Positions 25,499 to 35,303 of a stretch of 64,000 bases of DNA are shown here, one piece after another. The position numbers and the translations under genes are program-made. This DNA is from an uncultured Sphingomonadaceae bacterium (GTDB lineage Bacteria > Pseudomonadota > Alphaproteobacteria > Sphingomonadales > Sphingomonadaceae). Numbering within the stretch: position 1 is the stretch's first letter; every line of letters starts with the position of its first letter. A model generated the notes under the pieces. The model was not told the DNA's origin, did no database searches, and saw nothing but the letters and a program-made list of their open reading frames with translations. The stretch covers positions 637,327 through 701,326 of the forward strand of contig CANMWO010000002.1 in assembly GCA_947501695.1 (NCBI GenBank), in the 5' to 3' direction.

Positions 25499-26638
25499 TT
25501 AAGCAGCAGCAGTCAGTTTAATATGACGCCGCATATGATGATCGACGCTGCCGAATTCGCCTTCGATAATCGACAGCCGTTTGAAATAGCTGCCGACAGC
25601 GGTTTCATCAGTCACGCCCATGCCGCCATGGGTTTGAACCGCTGACTGGCCAACAAAGCGTGCCGATTGCCCGACACGAACCTTGGCCGAAGAGACCGCA
25701 TGCTTGCGTTCCGCTTCGCCTTCATCCAGCTTGATTGTGGCAAGATAGGACATGGAAATAGATTGCTCATATTCCATGAACATGTCGACCATGCGGTGCT
25801 GAAGCACTTGGAAGGTGCTGATGGGAACGCCGAACTGCTTGCGCTGCTTGGCATATTCTAATGTCATCGCATGTGTAACTTGCATAGCGCCGGTTGCCTC
25901 TGCGCAAACAGCGACTGTTGCTTCATCAACAACCGTCTCAATAAGCGGCAGACCATTGTCCAGCTCTCCAATCAAAGCATCAGCCGATACCGAAACATTC
26001 TCAAAATAGACTTCCGAAGCACGGCGGCCATCGACAGTTGCATAGTCACGCAAGCTGACGCCAGCGGCATCTTTGGCAATGATAAACACAGACACACCGT
26101 TCTGATCAGCTTGCCCGCCCGAGGTACGCGCTGTCACGACGAAATGGCTCGCCCATGGCGCGCCAATCACAACCGCTTTCTGGCCATTCAATGTATAGCC
26201 TTCGCCATCTTTCTTCGCTGTAGTCGTCAAGTTCGCCAGATCATAGCGGCCCTGCGGCTCCGCATAAGCAAAAGCAAAAACTTTCTCACCAGCGATGATC
26301 GCGCTGAGATATTCTTCTTTTTGCGCTGCTGTTCCGGCATGTTTCAGGAAGCCGCCAGCACAAACAACACTGGGGATAAACGGCTCGACCACAAGGCCTT
26401 TGCCGAATTCTTCCATGATCAGCATGGTTTCCACCGCACCGCCACCAAAGCCACCATCTTCTTCCGAAAACGGCGCGGCTAGCATACCAAGCTCGGCCAG
26501 TTGTGCCCAAAATTCGGGGCTCCAGCCAGCATCACTGGCGATTATGCCACGCCGCGTGTCCCAGTCATATTGTTCCCGTACTAGCCGTGAAATACCGTCA
26601 CGAACCATATTTTGTTCGTCAGAAAAATTGAAATCCAT
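25499..26638 (-). CDS. Acyl-CoA dehydrogenase, smaller partner
   Basis: 379 residues, acyl-CoA dehydrogenase fold: N-terminal helical domain (FSDEQNMVRDGISRLV), middle beta domain (AYAEPQGRYD), and C-terminal helical domain with LEYAKQRKQFGVPI, QTHGGMGVTDE and IIEGEFGSVDHH. The EG in IIEGE corresponds to the MCAD catalytic-base position (IYEGT), so this subunit probably carries the base. It is 34 bases downstream of the second dehydrogenase and the pair probably forms a heteromer, as in steroid-degrading bacteria (inference). It would introduce an alpha-beta double bond into a CoA thioester. Confidence 0.88.
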   Translation of the reverse strand: MDFNFSDEQNMVRDGISRLVREQYDWDTRRGIIASDAGWSPEFWAQLAELGMLAAPFSEEDGGFGGGAVETMLIMEEFGKGLVVEPFIPSVVCAGGFLKHAGTAAQKEEYLSAIIAGEKVFAFAYAEPQGRYDLANLTTTAKKDGEGYTLNGQKAVVIGAPWASHFVVTARTSGGQADQNGVSVFIIAKDAAGVSLRDYATVDGRRASEVYFENVSVSADALIGELDNGLPLIETVVDEATVAVCAEATGAMQVTHAMTLEYAKQRKQFGVPISTFQVLQHRMVDMFMEYEQSISMSYLATIKLDEGEAERKHAVSSAKVRVGQSARFVGQSAVQTHGGMGVTDETAVGSYFKRLSIIEGEFGSVDHHMRRHIKLTAAA

Positions 26639-26672
26639 AGTTTCGCTTTCTTATAGTTTTTTGCGGTTGGAT

Positions 26673-27869
26673 CTAAAGTCCGAGAACCATTTTGGTGATG
26701 ATGTTACGCTGAATCTCGTTGGATCCACCGTAAATCGATGTCTTGCGCATGTTGAAATAGGTCGGTGCCGCGCTGTGCGCATAGTCCGGCCCAATCGGGA
26801 AGTCATTCGAGCCATCGGCTGGGAAACTGCGGAAATCAGGCGTACCATAATGGCCAACCGCTTCCAGAGTGAGTTCCGTCAGGCGTTGCTGAATTTCCGT
26901 ACCCTTCACTTTCAGCAAAGAACTTTCAGGGCCCGGGCCTTTGCCCGCCTGCTCACCAGCCAGTGTCCGCAACTCGGTAATTTCCAGTGCCGCGAGATCA
27001 ATTTCCAGCTGGCTTATTTTCGTTGCAAAACCCATGTCCTGAATAAGGGGCTCGCCATCCAGCATCTCATGCTTGGCAATATCTTTCAGCTGCTCGACAC
27101 CCCGCTTGGAGCGAGCCACGCCGGCTATGCCCGAGCGTTCATGCGCGAGCAGGAACTTCGCATAGGTCCAGCCTTTATTCTCTTCGCCAATCAGGTTCTC
27201 CGCTGGCACACGTACATCGGTGAGCCAGACTTCGTTGACCTCATAGCCGCCGTCGATCAACTTGATCGGGCGCACTTCAATGCCTGGAGTATTCATATCC
27301 ACGAGGATGAAGCTGATACCCTGTTGCGGCTTAGGCGCATCGGGATCGGTGCGGCATAGGAAGAAACCCCAATCCGCATGCTGCGCCAATGTCGTCCAGG
27401 TTTTCTGACCGTTAAGAATATAGTCATCGCCATCGCGAACAGCGGTGGTTTTGAGCGATGCGAGATCGGAACCAGCGCCCGGCTCTGAATAGCCCTGACA
27501 CCACCACACATTACCACTTTTAATGCCGGGCAGATGCTTTGCTTTCTGCTCTTCATTACCAAAAGTATAGATAACCGGACCAACCATCGCGACGCCAAAT
27601 GGTAGCGGCATTACAGCATTGACCCGCGCGTTTTCTTCTGACCAGATATAGCGCTGTGTCGGGGTCCAGCCAGTTCCTCCATATTGCTCGGGCCAAGCCG
27701 GAACGGACCAGTTTTTTTCGCCGAGAATCTTATGCCAAGCGGTCATATCTTCAGGGGTCATATCATCCTGAACAGCCGCACGTTCGATATTCTGGGGGTA
27801 GTTATTCTCGATAAAGCTACGCACTTCATCACGAAATGCATTTTCCTCTGCGGTAAATTCCAAGTTCAT
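26673..27869 (-). CDS. Acyl-CoA dehydrogenase, larger partner
   Basis: 398 residues. N-terminal helices FTAEENAFRDEVRSFIE, middle domain WCQGYSEPGAGSDLASL and WTTLAQHADWGFFLCR, C-terminal HERSG, and IYGGSNEIQRNI. At the MCAD catalytic Glu position (IYEGT) there is Gly (IYGGS), so the base is either elsewhere or supplied by the partner gene. ATG 27869 has GGAGAG upstream; an in-frame ATG at 27911 is not needed by the family alignment. First gene of the pair, preceded by an inverted repeat at 27891-27912. Confidence 0.88.
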   Translation of the reverse strand: MNLEFTAEENAFRDEVRSFIENNYPQNIERAAVQDDMTPEDMTAWHKILGEKNWSVPAWPEQYGGTGWTPTQRYIWSEENARVNAVMPLPFGVAMVGPVIYTFGNEEQKAKHLPGIKSGNVWWCQGYSEPGAGSDLASLKTTAVRDGDDYILNGQKTWTTLAQHADWGFFLCRTDPDAPKPQQGISFILVDMNTPGIEVRPIKLIDGGYEVNEVWLTDVRVPAENLIGEENKGWTYAKFLLAHERSGIAGVARSKRGVEQLKDIAKHEMLDGEPLIQDMGFATKISQLEIDLAALEITELRTLAGEQAGKGPGPESSLLKVKGTEIQQRLTELTLEAVGHYGTPDFRSFPADGSNDFPIGPDYAHSAAPTYFNMRKTSIYGGSNEIQRNIITKMVLGL

Positions 27870-27890
27870 GAGCGACTCTCCAATTGTGAA

Positions 27891-27912
27891 TTTGGCGCAA
27901 ACATACGCCAAA
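27891..27912. promoter_or_regulatory. Inverted repeat upstream of the acyl-CoA dehydrogenase pair
   Basis: TTTGGCG-N8-CGCCAAA, seven perfect base pairs, 22 bases upstream of the ATG at 27869. Position and size fit an operator of a TetR- or LacI-like repressor, but no such gene is in the window. It differs from the TTGTATACAA sites, so this operon may be controlled separately. Confidence 0.45.
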
Positions 27913-28021
27913 AACTGCAGAAAACAAGCTGGTCTAAAGGCCGTAACGGCTGACGCTACGGCAAGCAGGACTCCCGCGACGTTTACCGCAGCAAATTCTC
28001 TTCAAAGATTTAATCGACTCC

Positions 28022-28972
28022 TTAAATGTCTTTCGAAAATTTGTCCTTGCGCCTTTTTCCGAAACGCATTCCGCGTTCCAACTTCGCCCTGAGTGCGGTA
28101 TAATAAGCTTCCAGAAAAATTCGCTCGTCACCGCTCCCCGGCTCCCAACCGATCTTGTTACAGATCGAAGTGGTCACGGTCGCAAGCGCTTCATCCGTGC
28201 CAGTCCTGAGCACGCTTTCGAGTGTTTGCAGTTCAAATTCGCCATAGACCGACAGATCGGTATCGGAAAATTCATAACGGCTAGCCGTTTTCCCGGTGAC
28301 AGGATCAGCAGAAAGCTCAGCAGAGGGCGCGACAACACCATCAAGATTCCGCTTCACATTCTGGATGACCCAGGTCCCCGCAATCAAATCACCACAGCGC
28401 AACCGGTCCTTGTTAAACAGCGGAAAGAGAAGAAACATAAGTACCCACAAAAAACCAGCCCATGCGGTAAAGTCGGTCATCGTGCCGTCAGCTTCTCCCG
28501 ATGTGAGAAACATTAAAGGCAGGAATAGTTCGATATCCCGGATTATATTGCGTGCGATCACAGCTTCTGCGGTCAGACGCCCCCCATCGCGGGCCGCAAC
28601 CCTGATGCCAACGGCTCGCTTACCCCATGTCGCAGCACGGTCCCCAAGCTCGAAATAGAGAAAATAGGCGTTGCGGAACAAGAAGACCGCGATAATCCAA
28701 AGGACGGCAACAACGCTGAGCGGGCCACTATCTTCCAACGCAATGCCGTCGCCGAAAGCCGACTCAAAGCCCCATAAGACCAATAAACCCAACAAGGAAA
28801 CACCAAGGATCAGACCCAATATGATGAGAATATCCAGCGTCAGGGCACCGGCACGCGCGCCCGCTGTAGCGACTGTTACGTTAAGCGGAACGCCTTCGGG
28901 GGAGACCATGATCCGGTCAAGCTTAGGATTGGCAGATCGCCTGATCCACGGATCGGTTGCCGTGCTGCTCAT
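28022..28972 (-). CDS. RDD-family membrane protein
   Basis: 316 residues. Three or more hydrophobic segments (LTLDILIILGLILG, VAVLWIIAVFLF, FLWVLMFLLFPL). The RDD signature is present as ARAGALTLD near residue 40 and LGDRAATWGKRAVGIRV, LRCGDLIAGTW further on. The C-terminal third (ETLESVL, ICNKIGW, FGKRRKDK) is a soluble, charged domain. Last gene of the MoxR/DUF58 operon, overlapping the SpoIIM-like gene by 4 bases. Function unknown; RDD proteins in such clusters are thought to be part of a membrane assembly complex. Confidence 0.82.
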   Translation of the reverse strand: MSSTATDPWIRRSANPKLDRIMVSPEGVPLNVTVATAGARAGALTLDILIILGLILGVSLLGLLVLWGFESAFGDGIALEDSGPLSVVAVLWIIAVFLFRNAYFLYFELGDRAATWGKRAVGIRVAARDGGRLTAEAVIARNIIRDIELFLPLMFLTSGEADGTMTDFTAWAGFLWVLMFLLFPLFNKDRLRCGDLIAGTWVIQNVKRNLDGVVAPSAELSADPVTGKTASRYEFSDTDLSVYGEFELQTLESVLRTGTDEALATVTTSICNKIGWEPGSGDERIFLEAYYTALRAKLERGMRFGKRRKDKFSKDI

Positions 28973-30012
28973 GGATTAGCCCCCGTCCGATTACGGCCAA
29001 AGACAAAGAAATAGACTAACCAGAATGTCAGCATCGCTCCGCCCACCAGATAGCGCAAACCGGTGTCGTTGATGAGCTGACGTGCAAATCCTTCGAGCAG
29101 CCCGGCGCAGATCAACATGATCACCACACCGGCCATCACCAAGGCGGCGCGTTTGCCCGCATCACTGGCAGCGGTCAGATGGGATTTCGATCCCGGAAAC
29201 GCTATGGAACGCCCGACATGAATGCCCGCAGCGCCGGCCAGTAATATAGCGAATAGCTCTGTCGTCCCATGGATGGACAGCCAGCCGACAAATTCAACGG
29301 TCAAACCGCGTTGGGCGAAGACCCAGAGCATGGCCCCGAGCAGCGCCATATTATGAATGAGCAGCAATATGCTTGGTACCGCAAAAGCGAAACCCAGCGC
29401 AAAGGCGAGGATCGCGACCTGCGCGTTATTACTGAACAAATAGGCGGCAAAAACGCCTAGTCCATCATGTTCCTTAGTGCTGAATAATGTCTCGCGCAGC
29501 GCCGCTTCGGTTGCGCCGGGCACGCGGGTATCGGCAAAGTTTCCGGGCACGAGCGCATAATACCAGTCGCTATCACCAGCGACCAGCACATAGCCGATCA
29601 GTGTTCCCGCGATCATGACGAACAAAGCGATCCAGATATCCAACTTGATATCACGGATAGCCTGACTCCAACCGCCGCCGAAAAAGCCCTTGAGCCAGCG
29701 GCCAAAACTTGTTTGGGTACCATAAACGAGAAAATAGGACCGCAGTGCCAATCCTTCGAGATAGTCAATCAGTCCCGCGTCCAGCGAGTTTTCGCGCGCA
29801 ATAGATAGGCTCGATAACAAAGTCCGATAAAGCGTGGGCAGCGCCAGCACATCCTCGTCACTTAATCGACGCGCCTTGCCCTTCTCCATTTTGGTCACAA
29901 TTTCTTCGAGCCGAATCCAATCGGCTTCCCGTTCCAAGCGAAAGCGATCGCTTTTGAGCGCGGCCGTTTCAATCGCCTGCTCCATCGTCGGATCTAATGC
30001 CATGCTCGCCAT
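28969..30012 (-). CDS. SpoIIM-like (stage II sporulation protein M family) membrane protein
   Basis: 347 residues. Soluble N-terminal helical part (LEEIVTKMEKGKARRLSDEDV), then several membrane helices with the family's FSNNAQVAILAFALGFAF and IHGTTELFAILLAGAAG motifs. Found in bacteria that do not sporulate, usually beside MoxR and DUF58 genes, as here. ATG 30012 overlaps the DUF58 stop (ATGA). The role is unknown, possibly envelope assembly. Confidence 0.85.
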   Translation of the reverse strand: MASMALDPTMEQAIETAALKSDRFRLEREADWIRLEEIVTKMEKGKARRLSDEDVLALPTLYRTLLSSLSIARENSLDAGLIDYLEGLALRSYFLVYGTQTSFGRWLKGFFGGGWSQAIRDIKLDIWIALFVMIAGTLIGYVLVAGDSDWYYALVPGNFADTRVPGATEAALRETLFSTKEHDGLGVFAAYLFSNNAQVAILAFALGFAFAVPSILLLIHNMALLGAMLWVFAQRGLTVEFVGWLSIHGTTELFAILLAGAAGIHVGRSIAFPGSKSHLTAASDAGKRAALVMAGVVIMLICAGLLEGFARQLINDTGLRYLVGGAMLTFWLVYFFVFGRNRTGANP

Positions 30013-31331
30013 CAAATTGCTCCCCGCCGTTTGATTTTGAGATAGCTATTGATCAGCCGCGTGCCGATATCCTTATGCGCGCCTTCGATAACATCAATAC
30101 CCATATGCTGCAGACGAGTGACAACCAGGTTCTTCTGCTCGAGCAGACTTTGCGCTGTCACGCTACGGGCCACATCTTCTGCGCTTTCCGGTTCTTTATT
30201 GATAAATTCAGAAAGCTCTTCATCTTCCAACACGACAAATAGCACCAGATGTTTATCAATCAGCCTGCCAGCTGCTTCCAACATCAAATCCGCGCTGGTC
30301 GGATCGGTGAAGTCAGTGAAGATGATGATCAGGGACCGCCGTTGCAATCGGTTGGATAGAGCTGACAAGGCCAAGGTGTAATTGCTTTCCTGATGGCGGT
30401 AGTCAATCGTCGCGGCATCCTGTTGCATCCGGTAAAAGTTGCGGCTGCCCGATAGGAAGGGTGTCGACAATTCCGGCTTGGCAGCAAAGCTAAAGAGACT
30501 GGTTTTGTCGCCGGATTTCAAAGTGATATAAGCGGTCAACAAGGCTGCGGAAACAGCACGATCAATGCGCGGCAGGCCATCGATTGGTTCGCACATGGCT
30601 GAACCACAATCCAACGCGAAAACAATCTGGTTGTTGCGTTCGGTATCATATTCCTTGGCGAGCAATTTACTGTGCCGCGCCGAGCCTTTCCAATCGATAC
30701 TGCGCCGATCCATACCTGGTTGATATTCGGCAAGCGCTTCAAACTCGCTTCCCTCACCGCGAAACTTGCGGGCCAGTAGACCAAAAACGGAATCACGCAA
30801 GAACATCTGCACCGTTGGGCTGCGCACTGCCGAGATATTCGGCATGACTGCGATGGACTGGTCGCTTTGTTTCGAAGTTTGGCGCCATGCCAGACCCAGT
30901 GGCCCTTTCCAGCGCAGCCAGAGTTTTCCAATCTCTCCGGTCCCACGGCGGCTTGGTGTTGTCGTCGCAGCACCGCTATAGGCGCGCGTTTTGGGTTCAG
31001 ACCGATCAAGCGTAAATTCCATCCGGCCATTGCCCGATAGCCGGTCATCCACCCCTAGATTACCGCTCACGGTGCGAGGAGCCATCAGTCCGGCAAATTC
31101 TGCATGCACGCCAAGCTCTAACGGAGCGCCAATTTCTGTTGTCTTGGGGACAGCCAGTTGCACATTCCCCGCCTTCGCGGCGACCAGTCCATCCACGATC
31201 AACAGCAACATCAGCATCACCGCCCAGGCAATACCAATCGCCCACAGGTTCGGCATGATCGCTGCCAGAATGGCCGCAATCGGCGCGCCAATAGCGATCA
31301 ATAGGACAGCACGGGCGGTCGGATAAATCAA
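30012..31331 (-). CDS. DUF58-domain protein
   Basis: 439 residues. Two N-terminal membrane helices ([34 protein letters not shown]) place the rest in the cytoplasm or periplasm. The DUF58 core [19 protein letters not shown] is followed by a vWA-like fold ([24 protein letters not shown]). It starts with TTG at 31331 in a TTGA overlap with the MoxR stop; no ATG is available nearby. DUF58 proteins act with MoxR AAA+ ATPases as chaperone-like adaptors. Confidence 0.86.
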   Translation of the reverse strand: MIYPTARAVLLIAIGAPIAAILAAIMPNLWAIGIAWAVMLMLLLIVDGLVAAKAGNVQLAVPKTTEIGAPLELGVHAEFAGLMAPRTVSGNLGVDDRLSGNGRMEFTLDRSEPKTRAYSGAATTTPSRRGTGEIGKLWLRWKGPLGLAWRQTSKQSDQSIAVMPNISAVRSPTVQMFLRDSVFGLLARKFRGEGSEFEALAEYQPGMDRRSIDWKGSARHSKLLAKEYDTERNNQIVFALDCGSAMCEPIDGLPRIDRAVSAALLTAYITLKSGDKTSLFSFAAKPELSTPFLSGSRNFYRMQQDAATIDYRHQESNYTLALSALSNRLQRRSLIIIFTDFTDPTSADLMLEAAGRLIDKHLVLFVVLEDEELSEFINKEPESAEDVARSVTAQSLLEQKNLVVTRLQHMGIDVIEGAHKDIGTRLINSYLKIKRRGAI

Positions 31332-32284
31332 CGCGGTGCTTCCGTCCGTTCAACCAGAGCTTCAATAATTGTGTCGACCTGGCGGCCTTCAATCTCTGCC
31401 GCAGGCGACAAGAGAGTGCGGTGACGCAATACAGATGGTGCGAGCGCTTTCACATCATCCGGCACGACATAGTCGCGGCCTGATATCGCAGCCCGCGCGC
31501 GCGCCGCCGTTGCCAGCATGATCGCGGCCCTCGGGCTGGCGCCATTTTCCAGATCGGCAGTTTCGCGGGTCGCGCGGATCAGCCGAACGATATAATCAGT
31601 GACATCCTCCACCAGTTTGACCGACTTCACCACTTCCGCAGCCGCTACGAGCGTTTTTTCATCAATTTGCGCGCTGATTCCGAAATCCTTGGGTCCCGGC
31701 GCACCGATACGCTCGCCATATTGCATGACGATTTTCTTCTCTTCCTCAGCATCAGGATATTCGATCAGGAGCTTGAACAAAAACCGGTCAAGTTGTGCTT
31801 CGGGGAGCGGATAAACACCTTGCTGCTCGATCGGGTTTTGCGTGGCAACCACCATGAACTGTGACGACAGGTCATGGGTCTCGCCGTCGATCGTAACGGC
31901 CCGCTCCTGCATCGCTTCCAGCATCGCGGCCTGAGTCTTGGGTGGCGTGCGGTTGATTTCGTCGGCCAGCAGCAGTTCGCAAAAAATTGGGCCGCGTGTC
32001 AGGGTGAATGTGCTGGTCTGGAAATTGAACAGGTTTGAACCGACTATATCGCCTGGCATTAGATCGGGAGTAAACTGGATCCGCCCAAAATCGAGACTAA
32101 GGGTCTCGGCAAAACATTGGGCAAGGAATGTCTTGGCCGTCCCCGGAGGTCCTTCGAGGAGCACATGGCCAGAGGAAAACAGCGCGATCAGCAGATGATC
32201 AACAATTTCTTCCTGCCCGATAATCGCTTTTGCAACCTCAGTTCGGATATTGTCTGCCAGTGTCTTCAATTCGCCGATATTCAT
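31328..32284 (-). CDS. MoxR-family AAA+ ATPase
   Basis: 318 residues. Walker A GPPGTAKT, Walker [16 protein letters not shown], sensor 1 [10 protein letters not shown] and the C-terminal AAA lid with [19 protein letters not shown] 32284 overlaps the upstream stop (ATGA); an in-frame ATG at 32305 is not conserved. MoxR ATPases drive assembly or maturation of specific complexes; the partners here would be the DUF58, DUF4350 and DUF4129 membrane proteins. Confidence 0.92.
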   Translation of the reverse strand: MNIGELKTLADNIRTEVAKAIIGQEEIVDHLLIALFSSGHVLLEGPPGTAKTFLAQCFAETLSLDFGRIQFTPDLMPGDIVGSNLFNFQTSTFTLTRGPIFCELLLADEINRTPPKTQAAMLEAMQERAVTIDGETHDLSSQFMVVATQNPIEQQGVYPLPEAQLDRFLFKLLIEYPDAEEEKKIVMQYGERIGAPGPKDFGISAQIDEKTLVAAAEVVKSVKLVEDVTDYIVRLIRATRETADLENGASPRAAIMLATAARARAAISGRDYVVPDDVKALAPSVLRHRTLLSPAAEIEGRQVDTIIEALVERTEAPR

Positions 32285-33648
32285 CCGATGAGTTCCTTTT
32301 TCCAATTATAAAGCGCCGCTGCATGGTCCGCAGTTTCGCGAGAATTTTGAGCCTGGTTGAGATTGTTGAGCAAGACTGTGAACCGGTTCCCGCCAACCTC
32401 ACCCAGCATATCCAGCTTGCGATTGACCTCCTCGCGGTCAGTAGCCGGTGACAAGCCGATCGCATCACTCGCTTCACTGCGGATCATCTCTCCATAGGGA
32501 TTAGCGACAAGATGTTCGCGCTGCATCCGATGGATGAAGCCAGCGCTGTTATTAACCAATGCAGTCTTGCCAAAATCAATGCTGCGCTCTTCGCGTGCGG
32601 GCGGGCCAAAGCGATTGAACGCCATCCATGCCGCCGCCAAAGCCGCGATGATCAAACAGATTGTCGCCGACAAAAAGGGCGGTTTGAATGCCAGCGTTAA
32701 AAGATTGTCTGACGATCCGAGGCCATTGAAAGTCAAATCGAATATAATCGGGCCATCCGTCTGCGCCTCAAGCGCAGTGATCAGATCATAGGCGTGCCGT
32801 GCAATCTGCTCGTTGCCCATCCCGGTATTGTTCATCAAATCTGCATCAGCCACAATGACCACTGGATAATAAGCGGCATCGATTTCATCTTCAGCCGAGA
32901 GCGCTGATGGATCGAGACCTTCCAAGCTCTCATAAATACCGCCATCATCAACATAGGCTATCAACGATTCCTCATTCTCAGGATCCTCAACTATTTTGCG
33001 GATATAGTCGCCCGTCATCGTAATATGGATATCCGGCACGGGAATTGGATCACCGACCGCCGAATTGGCAATTTCAGACTGATTGAATTTCGATTTCGTT
33101 GGTTGCCTTTCGCTAGCGATCACTGCTTTGCTTTTGCCCTCATTGGCCTTCTCATCTGCTTCCGGACGGATCGTTTGCAGTTCGATGTCAACAATGTCAC
33201 TCAACATCTTGATACCGGAATCGCTCTCGATAACACCCAAGCGCGTGGCCCAACCTTTTTTCGATTCCATTCCGACAAGATTGGTCGTGGCCACTTGCCA
33301 TTTGGGCAAGATAATCATCGTTGGCCCAACATAGGCGCGCTCTTGTATGACTTCGGCGAGCTTATCTGCCTCGGCGTAGGCATTAGGCGTCAATATCAGC
33401 AATCCGGGCTTATCGATGCCGGCCGCATTCCGAGACAATTTTACCTCACGCCCGGTTTTTTCCAATAGGTTTGCCAGCGCTTTATAACCAACCAAGCTCT
33501 TCGACGCGCCATGTGCTCGGCCATTATTGCCGGAAGACAAACGGTCACCAGCTCCCAATCCATAGAGCAGCGCAACAAAGGCCGCGAAACCAATGACGAA
33601 CATAATGATGATTGTCGTACGCTTAAATGGGTTGCTCTGAACGCTCAT
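32281..33648 (-). CDS. DUF4350-like membrane protein
   Basis: 455 residues. N-terminal helix ([20 protein letters not shown]) after a short basic stretch, a large extracytoplasmic part with the [20 protein letters not shown] start typical of DUF4350, and a second helix ([20 protein letters not shown]) followed by [13 protein letters not shown] 33648 overlaps the DUF4129 stop (ATGA); an upstream in-frame ATG at 33723 would run deep into that gene. Function unknown, conserved in MoxR clusters. Confidence 0.8.
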   Translation of the reverse strand: MSVQSNPFKRTTIIIMFVIGFAAFVALLYGLGAGDRLSSGNNGRAHGASKSLVGYKALANLLEKTGREVKLSRNAAGIDKPGLLILTPNAYAEADKLAEVIQERAYVGPTMIILPKWQVATTNLVGMESKKGWATRLGVIESDSGIKMLSDIVDIELQTIRPEADEKANEGKSKAVIASERQPTKSKFNQSEIANSAVGDPIPVPDIHITMTGDYIRKIVEDPENEESLIAYVDDGGIYESLEGLDPSALSAEDEIDAAYYPVVIVADADLMNNTGMGNEQIARHAYDLITALEAQTDGPIIFDLTFNGLGSSDNLLTLAFKPPFLSATICLIIAALAAAWMAFNRFGPPAREERSIDFGKTALVNNSAGFIHRMQREHLVANPYGEMIRSEASDAIGLSPATDREEVNRKLDMLGEVGGNRFTVLLNNLNQAQNSRETADHAAALYNWKKELIG

Positions 33649-34376
33649 TTCAGGCTGGCCTTTGGTTTGCGCCAACTGTCGGTTAGTGCAAATTCGCCAT
33701 AGGCGTCGCGCGATGCGGTCCAACCTTCTTCACCAATCGGCGTGGCAGCAAAAATACCACGCTCGACATGCCCGGCGATGACCGCAAACATAGCCCTCGC
33801 CGTTTCAGGCAAGCTATCAAACCGCTCAATTTCGCGAGACGTATTGGACGGACGCAATAGATCGGGACGACGCTTTTCAATATCTTCGATACTGCGAAAC
33901 AGCAGGAGATGCGCAGCCTCGTCAAACTGTCCTTTACTTGCCAGCGCATCGGCCTCTTCAAGTAACCGCCGCGCAGCGCTTTGATCCGGTCGCCATTCTT
34001 CTTCCAGCTTTGGTTTCCGGCCGCGCCAATCTTGCCAATATGGTGACAATATAACCCACAGCAACGTCAAAACCCCCGCCGCCAGCAACACTAATAATAT
34101 AATCCGTAGAACCGGCCATGCTGAAACCACAGCCTCGGCAGCGGGGCCCAGCGCATCGCTTAGCCATTCCAGAAAATCCGTCCACCATTCCGGCGGTTCT
34201 TCGGGAGGTTTAGCTTCTATGTTGGAAAATTGAATCTCTTCATCAGCGCGCACGTCTTTCCACGCGGCGTCAAAAGAAGCGTTCTCGTCATCACCCTGTA
34301 CTACTGCGTCTTTTGCCACCCGTCCGATGTCGCAGAAACCGTGAGCGGGAGCAAGGACGAAGATTGCCACCGGCAA
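33645..34376 (-). CDS. DUF4129-like membrane protein
   Basis: About 243 residues if TTG 34376 is used. Hydrophobic N-terminus (ILPVAIFVLAPAHGFC), acidic linker, a membrane helix (VLRIILLVLLAAGVLTLLWVI) and the C-terminal DUF4129 part (ARRLLEEADALASKGQFDEAAHLLLFRSIED). The start is uncertain: an in-frame ATG at 34514 would overlap the divergent gene, and no convincing Shine-Dalgarno is visible. First gene of the six-gene MoxR operon. Confidence 0.72.
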   Translation of the reverse strand: MPVAIFVLAPAHGFCDIGRVAKDAVVQGDDENASFDAAWKDVRADEEIQFSNIEAKPPEEPPEWWTDFLEWLSDALGPAAEAVVSAWPVLRIILLVLLAAGVLTLLWVILSPYWQDWRGRKPKLEEEWRPDQSAARRLLEEADALASKGQFDEAAHLLLFRSIEDIEKRRPDLLRPSNTSREIERFDSLPETARAMFAVIAGHVERGIFAATPIGEEGWTASRDAYGEFALTDSWRKPKASLK

Positions 34377-34457
34377 GATCGGTTTACGGTCACAGTCTAA
34401 TTGACAGCACCGGTCAGAGCGGGGATAAACCCGCAAGGAAAAAGGGGCGCTGCTATA

Positions 34458-35213
34458 ATGACATTTGATATTGGCCGCGTGATGAGCGCGACTTTCACGG
34501 TTATAGCCCGCCATCCCATTGTTTTTCTTGGTCTGTCCTTGATTATCGCAGGACTGCCTTATGGGCTAATGCAATATTTTGCTTTGAATCCCGAAGGGCT
34601 TGCCGCCCCTTTCCTCGATGGGATGTTCGACGACGTCGCCGACTATTGGCTAACCTTTATCTTTGCTGGCACGGGCATGTTCTTTGTCTATTTCATCCTG
34701 ACCATTTTGCTTCAAGCCATGCTGATCGTCGCAACTATCCGCGATATGCGCAATCAGGATGTCGATATCGGCCTATGCTTTGCAGAGGCCATGAAGCGTT
34801 TTTTGCCTTTGATCGGGCTCGCTATCTTGTCGCTATTGGGCATCATGCTGGGGCTGATGCTGTTCATTGTTCCCGGCGTAATATTGTTCCTGATGTGGAT
34901 GGTCGCAGCACCGGTCATGGTGATCGAAAATCTCGGGATAACGGAATCATTGAAACGGAGCGCGGAACTAGCCTCCGGTTCAAAAGGTATGATATTCCTG
35001 CTGATGATTATCTTCATGATCGCATCCAGTATGCTCTCTGGCATGGCCGAAGGGCTCGGTTTTTTTAACGCGACCGCCTCGGTCTTCGTCACCGTCATTG
35101 CAGAAACAGCGGTTGCCGCCGTGCAAGCCGCCGGTGTTGCAGCATTATATGTTGAGTTGCGAACAGTGAAAGAAGGTCCATTTACGGAAGCGCTTTCGGA
35201 TATTTTCGCCTGA
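34458..35213 (+). CDS. Multi-pass membrane protein, YciC / GDPD membrane-domain-like
   Basis: 251 residues with about six hydrophobic helices (IVFLGLSLIIAGLPYGLM, MFFVYFILTILLQAMLIVA, LIGLAILSLLGIMLGLMLF, VPGVILFLMWMVAAPVMVIE and others). The FIVPGVILFLMWMVAAPVMVIE segment with downstream GITESLKRSAEL matches proteins annotated as glycerophosphodiester phosphodiesterase membrane domain or DUF975. No catalytic GDPD domain is attached. ATG 34458 with AAGGGG upstream. Divergent from the MoxR operon. Confidence 0.75.
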   Translation: MTFDIGRVMSATFTVIARHPIVFLGLSLIIAGLPYGLMQYFALNPEGLAAPFLDGMFDDVADYWLTFIFAGTGMFFVYFILTILLQAMLIVATIRDMRNQDVDIGLCFAEAMKRFLPLIGLAILSLLGIMLGLMLFIVPGVILFLMWMVAAPVMVIENLGITESLKRSAELASGSKGMIFLLMIIFMIASSMLSGMAEGLGFFNATASVFVTVIAETAVAAVQAAGVAALYVELRTVKEGPFTEALSDIFA

Positions 35214-35303
35214 ATGACCCTGTCCTTCCGTACCTCTTGGCTAAACCCATAGCCTCAGGTATAGGTTGCAGATTGATATCGAATTCCAAAGGGTGAGGCT
35301 TCC

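Noticed and set aside
34377-34514. N-terminal extension of the DUF4129-like gene to an ATG at 34514
   Set aside because: It would overlap the divergent membrane-protein gene, and the extension lacks family character.
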